Shown: piece by piece, positions 43,307 through 52,349 of the stretch
Position numbering within the stretch: the first letter of the stretch is position 1
How the letters are laid out: every line of letters starts with the position of its first letter
Assembly: GCF_009469595.2 (NCBI RefSeq)
Contig: NZ_SSXV01000026.1
Span: 1 to 64,000 of the forward strand
Length of the DNA: 64,000 nucleotides
From: Thauera sp. 2A1
GTDB taxonomy: Bacteria; Pseudomonadota; Gammaproteobacteria; Burkholderiales; Rhodocyclaceae
Direction: 5' to 3'
Notes under the pieces: generated by a model
Database searches by the model: none
The model's input: the letters and a program-made list of their open reading frames with translations, nothing else
Told to the model about the DNA's origin: nothing
Made by a program: the position numbers and the translations under genes

Positions 43307-44677
43307 TCATTCCTCCTTCATCGACGCGGCCATGCGCTTGAGCAGCGGATGCAGCAGATAGGTCAGCACGGTGCGCTCGCCGGTGCGGATCACCACCTCG
43401 GCAGGCATGCCCGCCTGCAGTTGGCGGTCGCCGAGTTCCTTCATGCCCCTGGGCGTCAACGAGATGCGGGCGAGGTAGTACGACTGCTTGGTCTCCGGCT
43501 CGGTGATGAGGTCGGTCGACACCGAGTCGACCTTGCCCTGCACGACCAGCGCCGGGGAATGGGCGAAGGACGAGAAGCGCACGTCCGTCTCCATGCCCGG
43601 CTGCACGCGGTCGATCATGTGCGGCGGCACCCGGGTCTCGAGCAGCAGGGTTTCGTCGCGCGGCACCACGTCCATCAGCTTCTGGCCCGGCGCGATGACG
43701 CCACCCACCGTCTGCGACACCAGGCCGACGACCTGGCCTTCGGCGGGCGAACGTATCGTCGTGCGCGCCAGCTCGTTGCCCGCAGCCTTCAGCTTTTCGG
43801 CATCGGCCTGCACTTCGCGGCGGATCTCGGCGAGCTGCGCATCCACCTCCTTGCGGTATTCCTGCGTGCGCTGCACTGCACGCAGCTTCATCTCGGCGAT
43901 CGAGCGACGCGCGCGCTGGATGTTGCCCTGCAGGTCGGCGATCGATCCGGCTGCCTCGGCCGCCAGGCGCTGGATCTCCAGTTGCTTGTTGCGCGGCGCA
44001 TAGCCTTCCTGCACCAGTTCGCGCAGGCCCTTCAGTTCGTCCTGCAGCAGCTCGAGCTGGGTCCGGCGCGCCGACAGCATGCCCTCGTAACCTCGGATCG
44101 CCGCCTCCTCGCCCTGGATGTTCTCGCGAATGGCGTCCAGTTCCGCCTTCAGCGCGCTGCGGCGCGCGGCGAACAGGCTTTGCTGGTTGTCCATTGCCTG
44201 CCGGATCAGCGGATCGGCCGGCGCATCCTGCAGGTCGGGGTGAAAGGCGACGCTCGCGCGATCCGCCTGCTCGGCCAGCAGGCGCCCTTCCATCGCGCGC
44301 AGCGTGAGGTAGTGCTGGCGCACCGATTCGTAGTTGGCCACCGCCATCGCATCGTCGATACGCAACAGCGGATCGCCATTGCGCACGTACTGGCCTTCCT
44401 TCACATGCACCTCGCTGACGATGCCCCCGGACAGGTGCTGCACGGCCTTGCGCTTGGTGTCGATGGCGACCATGCCGGCCGTCGGCACGCCCTCGTCGAG
44501 CGGCGCCAGCCCGGCCCACAGCAGGAATCCGCCGAAGCCCAGGCCCAGCACCCACATGCCCAGCCGTGCCGGCCGCCCGGTGTCGGTGGGCAGGCCCGGT
44601 TCGGCGTCGACCACCTGCGCCGGGGACTGCCGATCGGCGCCCACGGGCCTGCCAGGATCGATGTTGCGAATTGCCAT
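43307..44677 (-). CDS. HlyD-family type I secretion periplasmic adaptor
   Basis: A 456-residue membrane-fusion protein. One N-terminal span (RLGMWVLGLGFGGFLLWAGLAPLDEG, about 38-63) is followed by a biotinyl-lipoyl half-motif (HLSGGIVSEVHVKEGQYVRNGDPLLRID), a long coiled-coil about 110-290, and the C-terminal beta domain (GQVVGLVSQTVGGVIAPGQKLMDVVPRDE...LTYLLHPLLKRMAASMKEE). This is the PrtE/AprE type that pairs with PrtD-like ABC proteins. Only one adaptor is encoded for two ABC subunits. Confidence 0.93.
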   Translation of the reverse strand: MAIRNIDPGRPVGADRQSPAQVVDAEPGLPTDTGRPARLGMWVLGLGFGGFLLWAGLAPLDEGVPTAGMVAIDTKRKAVQHLSGGIVSEVHVKEGQYVRNGDPLLRIDDAMAVANYESVRQHYLTLRAMEGRLLAEQADRASVAFHPDLQDAPADPLIRQAMDNQQSLFAARRSALKAELDAIRENIQGEEAAIRGYEGMLSARRTQLELLQDELKGLRELVQEGYAPRNKQLEIQRLAAEAAGSIADLQGNIQRARRSIAEMKLRAVQRTQEYRKEVDAQLAEIRREVQADAEKLKAAGNELARTTIRSPAEGQVVGLVSQTVGGVIAPGQKLMDVVPRDETLLLETRVPPHMIDRVQPGMETDVRFSSFAHSPALVVQGKVDSVSTDLITEPETKQSYYLARISLTPRGMKELGDRQLQAGMPAEVVIRTGERTVLTYLLHPLLKRMAASMKEE

Positions 44678-44731
44678 GAGGAACTTCCGAGTATGGGATT
44701 GAGGAATCCGGCGCCCTGCCGCCCGCCAGGC

Positions 44732-46492
44732 TCAGGCCGGTTGTGGCGCCATGCCACCGCCGGCGGGGAAACCCGACGCCGTGGCCGCCCCCCCGCCAGG
44801 CAGCACCTGGGCAGGCGGACCGTCACGGGTGATCACGCCGTCATCGAGGACGAGCACGCGATCGGCAATGCCGACGATGCCGCGCCGGTGCGTGATCAGG
44901 AACACCGTGCTGCCTTGCTCCCTGAGGTCCCGCACCGCACGCACCAGGGCAGCCTCGCCGACGTCGTCGAGGTTGGAGTTGGGCTCGTCGAGGACGATGA
45001 TGCGCGGATCGCCGTACATCGCCCGCGCCAGCCCGATGCGCTGGCGCTGGCCGCCGGACAGCATGCTGCCCGCCTCGCCGATCTGGGTGTCGTACCCCTT
45101 GGGGAAACGCAGGATCATGTCATGCACGCCGGCGCGCTGGCAGGCGCGGATGACCTTCTCTGCGTCCACCTCGCCAAAGCGCGCGATGTTCTCGGCAATG
45201 CTGCCCTCGAACAGTTCGATATCCTGCGGCAGGTAGCCGAGGGCGGGGCCGAGCTCCTCGCGGTCCCATTCCTCGATGGGCTCACCGTCCACCAGCACGC
45301 ACCCCTCGCGCTGCGGCCAGATGCCGACGAGTGCACGCGCCAGGGTCGACTTGCCCGAGCCCGACGGGCCAAGGATGGCGGTCACCTGCGCCGGCTCGAA
45401 AGCGGCCGTGAGGCCTTTCAGGATGGGCTGCGCACGCCCGGGCGCCGTCGCCACCAGATTCTCGATGCGCACGTCCCCGCGGGGCAGGCCGCGGCGCGGC
45501 GCGTCTTGGGGCAGCGGATGCGCGGCGAGCAGCGCATCGAGGTTGCGGAAGGCCTGGCGCGCCGCGAGGAAGGGCTTCCAGCTCGCGACGATCTGGTCCA
45601 GCGGCTGTGTCGCACGCCCCATCAGCACGTTGGCGGCGATCATCGCGCCGGCGGTCAATTCGCCCTCGATCACCAGCACCGCGCCGGCCGCCAGCGTGAG
45701 CGACTGCAGGGTGTAGCGCACGAACTTGGTCAGGGCGAGCACACGCGCGCTGGCATCGGCCGCCCGTCCGTTGAGCGCCAGGTGCCGATGGTGGCGTACC
45801 TGCCAGCGCCGCCTGAGGCTGCCCAGCATGCCCATCGCCTCGATCACCTCGGCATTGCGCAGCTTGCCATGCACATAGGCACCGACCTGCGAGCCGGCCT
45901 CGACGGCCGCCTCGACCGGCTGCTGCGTGATGCGGTGCGACAGCCAGGCCAGCACCGCCAGCAGCAGCACGAAGCCCACGCCCAGCAGGCCGAGCGAAGG
46001 ATGCAGCATGAACAGCACGGCGATGTAGATCGGCGTCCAGGGCGCATCCATGAAGGCGAACAGGCCGTTGCCGGTCATGAACTGACGCAGGTTGGTGAGG
46101 TCGCCAAAGGTGCGCGCCGGGTTGCGGCTGCGCTCGCCCAGGCTGGACTGGAAGCTCGCCTGGAACACGCGCGTGCCCAGCAGCGCGTCGAAGCGCACGC
46201 CCATGCGCACCAGCAGACGCGATCGCACCCACTCGGCGAAGGCCATCACCGCGAAGCAGAACAGCATGACCAGCGTCACCGCGGCGAGCGTGAGGCTGCT
46301 GTGGCTGACCATCACCCGGTCGTACACCTGCAGCATGTAGATCGTCGGCGTCAGCATCAGCACATTGACGACCACGGAGAAGGCCATGCATGCGGCGAAC
46401 TCACGCCGGAATCCCCACAGGGTCGTGGCAAGGGGGCTGCGCAGGGCGGCGGCGGGCATGTTCATCCTCGATGACTCGGGCGACCGGTTCAT
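44732..46492 (-). CDS. Type I secretion ABC permease/ATPase, second subunit (PrtD-like)
   Basis: A 586-residue half-transporter with a six-span membrane domain (ACMAFSVVVNVLMLTPTIYMLQVYDRVMVSHS near the N-terminus) and a C-terminal ATPase. Walker A is GPSGSGKSTLARALVG, Q-loop LGYLPQDIELFEGSIAENIARFG, signature LSGGQRQRIGLARAMYG, Walker B RIIVLDEPNSNLD, and H-loop FLITHRRG. All catalytic residues are intact. There is no C39 peptidase domain, fitting RTX-type substrates that keep their C-terminal signal. The start overlaps the upstream paralogue's stop (ATGA). Confidence 0.93.
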   Translation of the reverse strand: MNRSPESSRMNMPAAALRSPLATTLWGFRREFAACMAFSVVVNVLMLTPTIYMLQVYDRVMVSHSSLTLAAVTLVMLFCFAVMAFAEWVRSRLLVRMGVRFDALLGTRVFQASFQSSLGERSRNPARTFGDLTNLRQFMTGNGLFAFMDAPWTPIYIAVLFMLHPSLGLLGVGFVLLLAVLAWLSHRITQQPVEAAVEAGSQVGAYVHGKLRNAEVIEAMGMLGSLRRRWQVRHHRHLALNGRAADASARVLALTKFVRYTLQSLTLAAGAVLVIEGELTAGAMIAANVLMGRATQPLDQIVASWKPFLAARQAFRNLDALLAAHPLPQDAPRRGLPRGDVRIENLVATAPGRAQPILKGLTAAFEPAQVTAILGPSGSGKSTLARALVGIWPQREGCVLVDGEPIEEWDREELGPALGYLPQDIELFEGSIAENIARFGEVDAEKVIRACQRAGVHDMILRFPKGYDTQIGEAGSMLSGGQRQRIGLARAMYGDPRIIVLDEPNSNLDDVGEAALVRAVRDLREQGSTVFLITHRRGIVGIADRVLVLDDGVITRDGPPAQVLPGGGAATASGFPAGGGMAPQPA

Positions 46493-48219
46493 GCGGCCAC
46501 CGGTCGCGGCATTGCGGCAGTCGGCTGCGCACCGCGCTGCAGGCTGGCGAGAACCTCGTCGCGCGGGCCGAAGGCCTTGGCCTGGCCGTCCTGCAGCAGC
46601 AGGATGAGGTCGACCGCCGGCAGCACCGAGGTGCGGTGGGTGACGATGACCACCGTCGTGCCCTGGGCCTTCAACGCAAGCAGCATCTGCAGCAGCGCCT
46701 GCTCGCCCGCCTCGTCGAGGTTGGAATTGGGCTCGTCGAGCACCACCAGCCGCGGCTGGCCGTAGATCGCCCGCGCCAGCCCGATGCGCTGGCGCATGCC
46801 GCCCGACAGGATGGCGCCGTCGTCACCGATGTCGGTGTCGTAGCCGTCGGGCAGCGCCATGATCAGCTCGTGCGCGCCCGACAGGCGCGCCGCGGTTTCC
46901 ACCGCGTCGCCATCGGGCTCGCCGAAGCGGGCGATGTTCTCGGCCACGGTGCCGGCAAAGAGCTCCACATCCTGCGGCAGGTATCCGACCTGGGGGCCGA
47001 GTTCGGCCTTGTTCCACGCGAAGAGGTCGGCGCCATCGAGCCGCAGCTTGCCGCTCGACGCCGGCCACACCCCGACCATCAGTCGTGCCAGCGTGGACTT
47101 GCCCGAGGCAGCCGGGCCGATCATCGCCAGCGCCTTGCCGGGCGGCACCGCCAAGCTGATGCCGCGCAGGATGGGAAGCTGCGATCCGGGCGCCGCCGCG
47201 ACCACGCCTTCCACCGACAGCAGGCCGCGCGGCGCGGGCAACGGCATGCCCGGCTCACGCGCCGGGACGGCGGTGAGCAGCCGGTCGACCCGCGCCCAGG
47301 CATCGCGCGCGTTGACCACCTGTCGCCAGGCACCGATCACCTGCACGATGGGCGCCAGCACCCTCACCCCGAGCGTGGAGGCCACGATCATCATGCCCCC
47401 GCCGCCGGGGAAATCGCCGGCGATGATCAGCCAGCACGCGCCGCCCAGCAGCAAGGACGACTGGGTGAGCTGCACGAACTTGGCCATCGACGCGTAGGAC
47501 CCCGCCTTGTCGGAAGCATCCGCCTGCAGCGAGAGGAATTCGTTCTGCCGCGTCAGCCAGCGCCGCAGGATTCCTCCCTGCATGCCCATGGCTTCGATCA
47601 CCTGCACATTGCGCAGGCTGTTGGCGGCATAGTTCTGCGCCGCGATCGCGGCCTTGTTGGCCCGCTCCAGCGGCGGCCGGGTGTCGCGCTCGGTCAGCCA
47701 GGCCAGCCCCACCTGCAGCAGCGCGCCCGCGATGGACAGCCATCCGAGCGCGGCATCGATGAGGAAGATCGCCACGATGTAGAGCAGGGCCAGGGGTACG
47801 TCGATCAGCGCCGTCGCGGCCGGGCTGTGGAAGAACTCGCGTACCGTGCGCAGATCGTTCAAGAGTTGCGCGCTGACCCCCGGCATGCGCCGCAGGCTCG
47901 CCTCGAACAGCGCATCGAAGGCGCGGCTGGCGATGCGCGCATCGAACTTCAGCGAGGCCTCATGAAGCATCCGGCTCCGCACCCATTCGAGCAGCTCCAT
48001 CACCGCGTAGGCGAGGACGATCAGCAAGGTGAGCATCGCCAGCGTCATGCCGCTGCGGCTGTTCACAACCCGGTCATACACCTCGAGCATGTAAAGGGTC
48101 GGCGTCATCACCAGCAGGTTGGTGAAGAAGCTGAAGAAGACGACCTGCTTGACCAGGGACTTCTGCGCGTCGAGGGCGGCGCGCAGTTCGGACGGCTTGT
48201 CGCCGGGCTTGACGGCCAT
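46489..48219 (-). CDS. Type I secretion ABC permease/ATPase, first subunit (PrtD-like)
   Basis: A 576-residue paralogue of the following gene and first in the operon. Its membrane domain starts VVFFSFFTNLLVMTPTLYMLEVYDRVVNSRS. The ATPase has Walker A GPAASGKSTLARLMVG, QVGYLPQDVELFAGTVAENIARFG, signature LSGGMRQRIGLARAIYG, Walker B LVVLDEPNSNLDEAGE, and H-loop VIVTHRTS. The M replacing Q after LSGG is a mild change; the site looks active. Two tandem PrtD-type subunits suggest a heterodimer. No RTX or other substrate gene is adjacent. Confidence 0.93.
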   Translation of the reverse strand: MAVKPGDKPSELRAALDAQKSLVKQVVFFSFFTNLLVMTPTLYMLEVYDRVVNSRSGMTLAMLTLLIVLAYAVMELLEWVRSRMLHEASLKFDARIASRAFDALFEASLRRMPGVSAQLLNDLRTVREFFHSPAATALIDVPLALLYIVAIFLIDAALGWLSIAGALLQVGLAWLTERDTRPPLERANKAAIAAQNYAANSLRNVQVIEAMGMQGGILRRWLTRQNEFLSLQADASDKAGSYASMAKFVQLTQSSLLLGGACWLIIAGDFPGGGGMMIVASTLGVRVLAPIVQVIGAWRQVVNARDAWARVDRLLTAVPAREPGMPLPAPRGLLSVEGVVAAAPGSQLPILRGISLAVPPGKALAMIGPAASGKSTLARLMVGVWPASSGKLRLDGADLFAWNKAELGPQVGYLPQDVELFAGTVAENIARFGEPDGDAVETAARLSGAHELIMALPDGYDTDIGDDGAILSGGMRQRIGLARAIYGQPRLVVLDEPNSNLDEAGEQALLQMLLALKAQGTTVVIVTHRTSVLPAVDLILLLQDGQAKAFGPRDEVLASLQRGAQPTAAMPRPVAA

Positions 48220-48353
48220 GGGGCGGCCCTTTGCATATTCTTTCGATTGCTCCGGATTCTACCCGGACGAAAGTCTGCAATGCGCGAACTAATCCCGCAT
48301 CGGCCGCTCCTTCGCTGGCGATGGCGGCAGCGGCAGCCGGTGGGCGTCCCGAT

Positions 48354-48770
48354 TCAACCGCCCGCGGCCGGATCGTACGGTACGACGTTCTCCTGTTCGG
48401 CCGGATCATTGCGCGCGACGATGGCACGCGCCGCTTCGGTGTCGCTCAGGTTGAACGCCTGGTGCGGCATGTCGGCCGGGATGAAGAGGAAGTCGCCGGC
48501 AGCGCTGACGACGCGCTGCTGCAGGCCCGGCCCGTAACGGGTTTCGACGCGGCCTTCAAGCACGTAGATCGCCGTCTCGTAGCCGCGGTGCCGGTGCGGC
48601 GCAGCCACGCCGCCGGGCGGGATGACCACCATGTGCATCGACAGGCCACGACTGCCGGCCGTCTCGCCGGAAATGCCGACGAAATACGGCAGGCGCTGAT
48701 GGGTGAGGATCTCGCGCTCGGGGCGCACGGCCACCACCGTCTGCACTATCTGTTCGCTGGGGGATGACAT
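48354..48770 (-). CDS. Cupin-domain protein
   Basis: A 138-residue single-domain cupin. The metal-binding motifs are visible: PPGGVAAPHRHRGYETAIYVLEGRVE (motif 1, H-H and E) and GDFLFIPADMPHQAFNLS (motif 2, H). Such proteins are often small-molecule dioxygenases, isomerases or sensors; nothing here identifies the substrate. The ATG at 48770 has GGAGG six bases upstream. It stands between recC and the secretion operon on the same strand; the 134-bp gap after it (48220-48353) probably holds the secretion operon promoter. Confidence 0.85.
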   Translation of the reverse strand: MSSPSEQIVQTVVAVRPEREILTHQRLPYFVGISGETAGSRGLSMHMVVIPPGGVAAPHRHRGYETAIYVLEGRVETRYGPGLQQRVVSAAGDFLFIPADMPHQAFNLSDTEAARAIVARNDPAEQENVVPYDPAAGG

Positions 48771-48895
48771 CGTTGCCTCCGTGCCGCGCAGTGGCGGCAA
48801 CAACCTGGCCAGCTCGCGCCGGCCCGTCGATCTAACCGTAGTGCGTGCGCGCTGCGCTGTCGACCTCCAGGCCGCCACGCGACCGATGCGGGACC

Positions 48896-51800
48896 CTACA
48901 GACGCGCGTCGTCGAGGTGCTGCAGCAGCGGGCCGAGCACGCCCGTGGCCAGTGCGCGGAAGCTGTCGTCCAGCGGCACCGCGACGCCGCGCAGGGCGAG
49001 GCGGCAAGCCGGATCACCGGCCTCGCCATGTCCCGGCCGCCCGCCCATCCAGCGCGCCTGCGCCTTGGCGAGGCTGTCACCGTTGGTCACGTACGCCCAC
49101 GCCGACTTGGGAAAGAAATGCAGCGGCCGCATCAGGCCTTCGCGGTACAGCGCCAGCGCGTCGCGCAGCAGGCGGTGCGCCTCGCCCGCGTCGACGGCAC
49201 GGAAGCGGAATTCGCCGTCGCGCGACAGGCCGCGCGTCGCGCACGCGACGCCGGCGACCGGCGCCGCACAGAGCGCCAGGTGCATCAACCATGCGGCCAG
49301 GTAGTCCGCCGCGCGGGTGTCGTCATAGCGGGGGCGCAGCAGACCGTCGCGGCGCAGGCTGGGAAATGGCGCGGTCAACGTCCAGCGTTCCTCACCGAGT
49401 GCGACTTCGATGCGGGACAGTTGCGGGGCCAGCGCAGGCGACGCACTCGCCGCCGACACCGCTGCGGCGAAGCCGCGCAGACGGTGTAGTTCGGCCTGCA
49501 GCGCACCGTCGCCCAGCACGCCGGGCGGATACTCGCCACCCGCGCGCGCAAGCGCCAGCAGTTGCGTCGGCACGGCAGCGTCCTCGCCCGCCGCAGCATC
49601 GCCGCCGGCCAGCAGCACCGGCAGCAGGCGCTGCGCAAGCGCCTGCTGCGCCGGCCAGTCGGGGATGAAGCCCTCGACATCCGCGAGCTCCTCGTCCGCC
49701 TCGGGCAGGTCGAGGCCAACACGCTCGCGCAGCAGGTAACGGCAGGGATTGCGAAAGAAGCGGATCAACTGCTCCAACGCCACCTCGCGCCACTCCTCGC
49801 CGGGCGGCGGCAGCGGCGCGGCGAAGAAGACGGACTGCTGCGCGTCGGCCGCCGCGTGTCCGCCGCCCTCGTCCGCTTCGCCAGCCTCCGCCTCGCCCGC
49901 TTCCATCTCACCCTCTTCCATTCCCCAAGCGTCCTCCTGCCCACGCTGCGGCGCGGCCAGGCGGGCGGCCAGGGCCCGGGCGTACTCCTCGTGGAAGCTG
50001 ACCAGGCGCGGATCGCGCTGCGCGGAAGGCAGGAAGTAATCGGCGGCGAAGGCCTGCAGCGGATGCTCCACGGTCAGCCGGCGGCGCGCGGCGGCAATCG
50101 ATCCGGGGTCGGCGGGATCGGCCGCACAGGCCGCGGCCAGCGTGTCGAGCAGTTCGTCCACCAGCACCGACGGCGGCAACGCGCTGCCGTCGCGCACGCT
50201 GCGCCCGACGCAGGACAGGTGCAGCACCTCGCGCGCCGACAACAGCACGTCGAGGAACAGGTTGCGGTCGTCGAGCCGGCGCTGGCGGTCGCCGCGCTGG
50301 GGTCGTGCGGCCATGAGGTCGAATTCGGCCGGGCGGTCGCTGCCTGGAAAGGCGCCATGATCCATCCCGATCACGCACACCACCCGATAGGGCAGGCCGC
50401 GCAGTGCAGACAGCGCAGAGAAAGTGACCGTGCCGCCCGGCACGCCGCCGCGCGCCGGATCGTCGAGCAGCGCCGACAGCGCGGGATGGACGACTTCCAG
50501 CGGCACCGGCGCGGACAGGTCGCCGCCTGCCATCGCGTCCGCCAGCGCGGCGATGGCGGCACGCACTTCACGCAGGTCGTCGGCCCAAGCCACGCTGTCG
50601 CCCACCAATGCGTCGAGCGCCTCGCCCAATGCGCTGCGCCAGCCTGCTGCGTCATGCGGGCGCCGCAGGCCGTCGCGCAGCGTGCGCAAGGTCTGCGCAT
50701 AGCGCCAGAAGCGGCCGAGGGCGAGCGCAGCGTTGCCCTCCGGCGCCGCGGCGCCGATGCGGCCGGCCAGCGGCGCCACCTGCGCGGCGTCGCCGGCGGC
50801 CCAGGCGAGGTAGAGGCGGTGCAGGCCCTCCTCCAGCGTATGACGGGCGGCCCCGGCGTCCTCGCCGCCCGGTGCGTCATGCGCGAGGCCCCAGCGGATA
50901 CCGGCGGCACGCATCCAGTCGTGCACCGCTTCCAGCGCCGCCTCGTCCAGCCCGAACCGTGCCGCCACCGGCGGCTGCTGCAGCAGGTCGAAGATCCGGC
51001 TCGCCGGCAGGCGGCCGGCCAGCAGCGTCAGCAGGCGGTCCAGCACCTGCGCTACCGGGTTCTCACGCGTGCCGCCGAGGCCGGTGATGCGCCAGGGGAT
51101 GCGACGCCCGACGGGCGCGGTGCCGAACACCGCCTCGATCAGCGGCGCGGTGGCGTCGAGGTCGGGCGTGAGCACGACGATGTCGTCCAGGCGCGGCGGG
51201 TTGCGCCCGGCGAACAGCCCCAGGAGCCTATCGTGCAGCACTTCCAGCTCGCGCGTGCGCGAATGGCAGACGTGCAGTTCGACGCTGCGATCGCGCTCGG
51301 CCAGCGCCACGCTGCCCGGCTCGAGTTCCTGCAGGTCGAGGACGGCGTTGTGCAGCCGCGCCAGCAGGTGCCGTCCGGGATGCGGCGCGAACACCGCCTC
51401 CTCGTCGACGACGTGCTCGCCTTCGAACAGCAGCCCGAGGTGCGCCTGCGTCTGCTGCCCCCAGGCCGCCAGCAGGCGGTTGCCGGTTTCGTGGAACATG
51501 TCCTGCTGGCGGCTCGCGAGCCAGGACAGGCGGCGCGCATCGACGATCTCGAACCAGTACTCGCGACAGGGATTGAGCGCGTACAGGCGCACCTCCACCA
51601 CCCGCGCCAGCTCGCGCAGCATGTCCAGGTAAAGCGGCGGCAAGGCTGGCAAACCGAACACATGCACCGTGCGCGGCAGGCCGGCGGCCGCCAGCCCGTC
51701 CTCGCTCATGGCGCCGACGCGGCGCAGGAAGAGCGCGGCAGGATGCTCTTCGCGCAGATGCAGGCCGGCGCGGATGCGCCGCCACAGCTCGGCCTGCCAG

Positions 51801-52306
51801 GCTTCGTCGGCGCGCTCGACGTCGCTCGCCCCGCCCTGCAACGCCGTCCTGCCCTCGACCCACAGCGCCAGCCAGCGCGGCCGGTAGGTCAGGTAATGGT
51901 CGAAGACGCGCGCGATGCGCCCGGCCAGCTCGAAGCGCATCGGCGCATCCGCCCCCTCCAGGTAGGCCGCCAGCCGCGGGTGCGCCGCCAGCCAGCCGTC
52001 GGCGGACGCACTTTCCAGCAGGCCATGGATGCGCCAGGCGAGCAGCGCCGGCGCGAAGGGCGAGCGCTCGGGCACGTCCACCACACGGCCCATCTGCGCC
52101 CACAGCCACTGCGCCAGGTAGGAGAAGTCGAGGTTGGCACACACGCCCTCGCGCGCGGCCAGCGCCAGCTCGACGCGGCGCCGCAGGGCGCTGCTGGGCA
52201 CCAACACATGGCGCAGGCCGAAGGGCCCGGGCTGCTCGTCGCCCAGGCGGTCAAGCAGCATGTCGAGCAGGATCTCGAAGCGGTTGGAGAAGGCGAGGTG
52301 GAGCAT
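48896..52306 (-). CDS. recC: Exodeoxyribonuclease V gamma subunit
   Basis: A 1136-residue RecC protein (1122 in E. coli), the Chi-recognising, scaffold subunit of RecBCD. It starts MLHLAFSNRFEILLDMLLDRL, has the degenerate SF1-like domains (HVLVPSSALRRRVELALAAREGVCANLDF; VICVIGMDHGAFPGSDRPAEFDL), and the inactive nuclease-like C-terminal region (FRNPCRYLLRERVGLDLPEADEE). A glutamate/glycine-rich insertion near residue 810 (EGEMEAGEAEAGEADEGGG) is not typical. The upstream frame beyond 52306 was rejected. No recB or recD lies in the window, although these usually follow recC. Confidence 0.93.
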   Translation of the reverse strand: MLHLAFSNRFEILLDMLLDRLGDEQPGPFGLRHVLVPSSALRRRVELALAAREGVCANLDFSYLAQWLWAQMGRVVDVPERSPFAPALLAWRIHGLLESASADGWLAAHPRLAAYLEGADAPMRFELAGRIARVFDHYLTYRPRWLALWVEGRTALQGGASDVERADEAWQAELWRRIRAGLHLREEHPAALFLRRVGAMSEDGLAAAGLPRTVHVFGLPALPPLYLDMLRELARVVEVRLYALNPCREYWFEIVDARRLSWLASRQQDMFHETGNRLLAAWGQQTQAHLGLLFEGEHVVDEEAVFAPHPGRHLLARLHNAVLDLQELEPGSVALAERDRSVELHVCHSRTRELEVLHDRLLGLFAGRNPPRLDDIVVLTPDLDATAPLIEAVFGTAPVGRRIPWRITGLGGTRENPVAQVLDRLLTLLAGRLPASRIFDLLQQPPVAARFGLDEAALEAVHDWMRAAGIRWGLAHDAPGGEDAGAARHTLEEGLHRLYLAWAAGDAAQVAPLAGRIGAAAPEGNAALALGRFWRYAQTLRTLRDGLRRPHDAAGWRSALGEALDALVGDSVAWADDLREVRAAIAALADAMAGGDLSAPVPLEVVHPALSALLDDPARGGVPGGTVTFSALSALRGLPYRVVCVIGMDHGAFPGSDRPAEFDLMAARPQRGDRQRRLDDRNLFLDVLLSAREVLHLSCVGRSVRDGSALPPSVLVDELLDTLAAACAADPADPGSIAAARRRLTVEHPLQAFAADYFLPSAQRDPRLVSFHEEYARALAARLAAPQRGQEDAWGMEEGEMEAGEAEAGEADEGGGHAAADAQQSVFFAAPLPPPGEEWREVALEQLIRFFRNPCRYLLRERVGLDLPEADEELADVEGFIPDWPAQQALAQRLLPVLLAGGDAAAGEDAAVPTQLLALARAGGEYPPGVLGDGALQAELHRLRGFAAAVSAASASPALAPQLSRIEVALGEERWTLTAPFPSLRRDGLLRPRYDDTRAADYLAAWLMHLALCAAPVAGVACATRGLSRDGEFRFRAVDAGEAHRLLRDALALYREGLMRPLHFFPKSAWAYVTNGDSLAKAQARWMGGRPGHGEAGDPACRLALRGVAVPLDDSFRALATGVLGPLLQHLDDARL

Positions 52307-52349
52307 CGGCGCGGCGCTTGCTGAAGGGCGCCATTGTGCCATCCGCCGC

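Noticed and set aside
41819..46474. A 1551-codon open frame on the plus strand
   Set aside because: It runs antisense across the TolC, adaptor and ABC genes of the type I secretion operon. Its translation is low-complexity, rich in H, R, A and Q, as expected for the complement of high-GC coding DNA, and matches no family.
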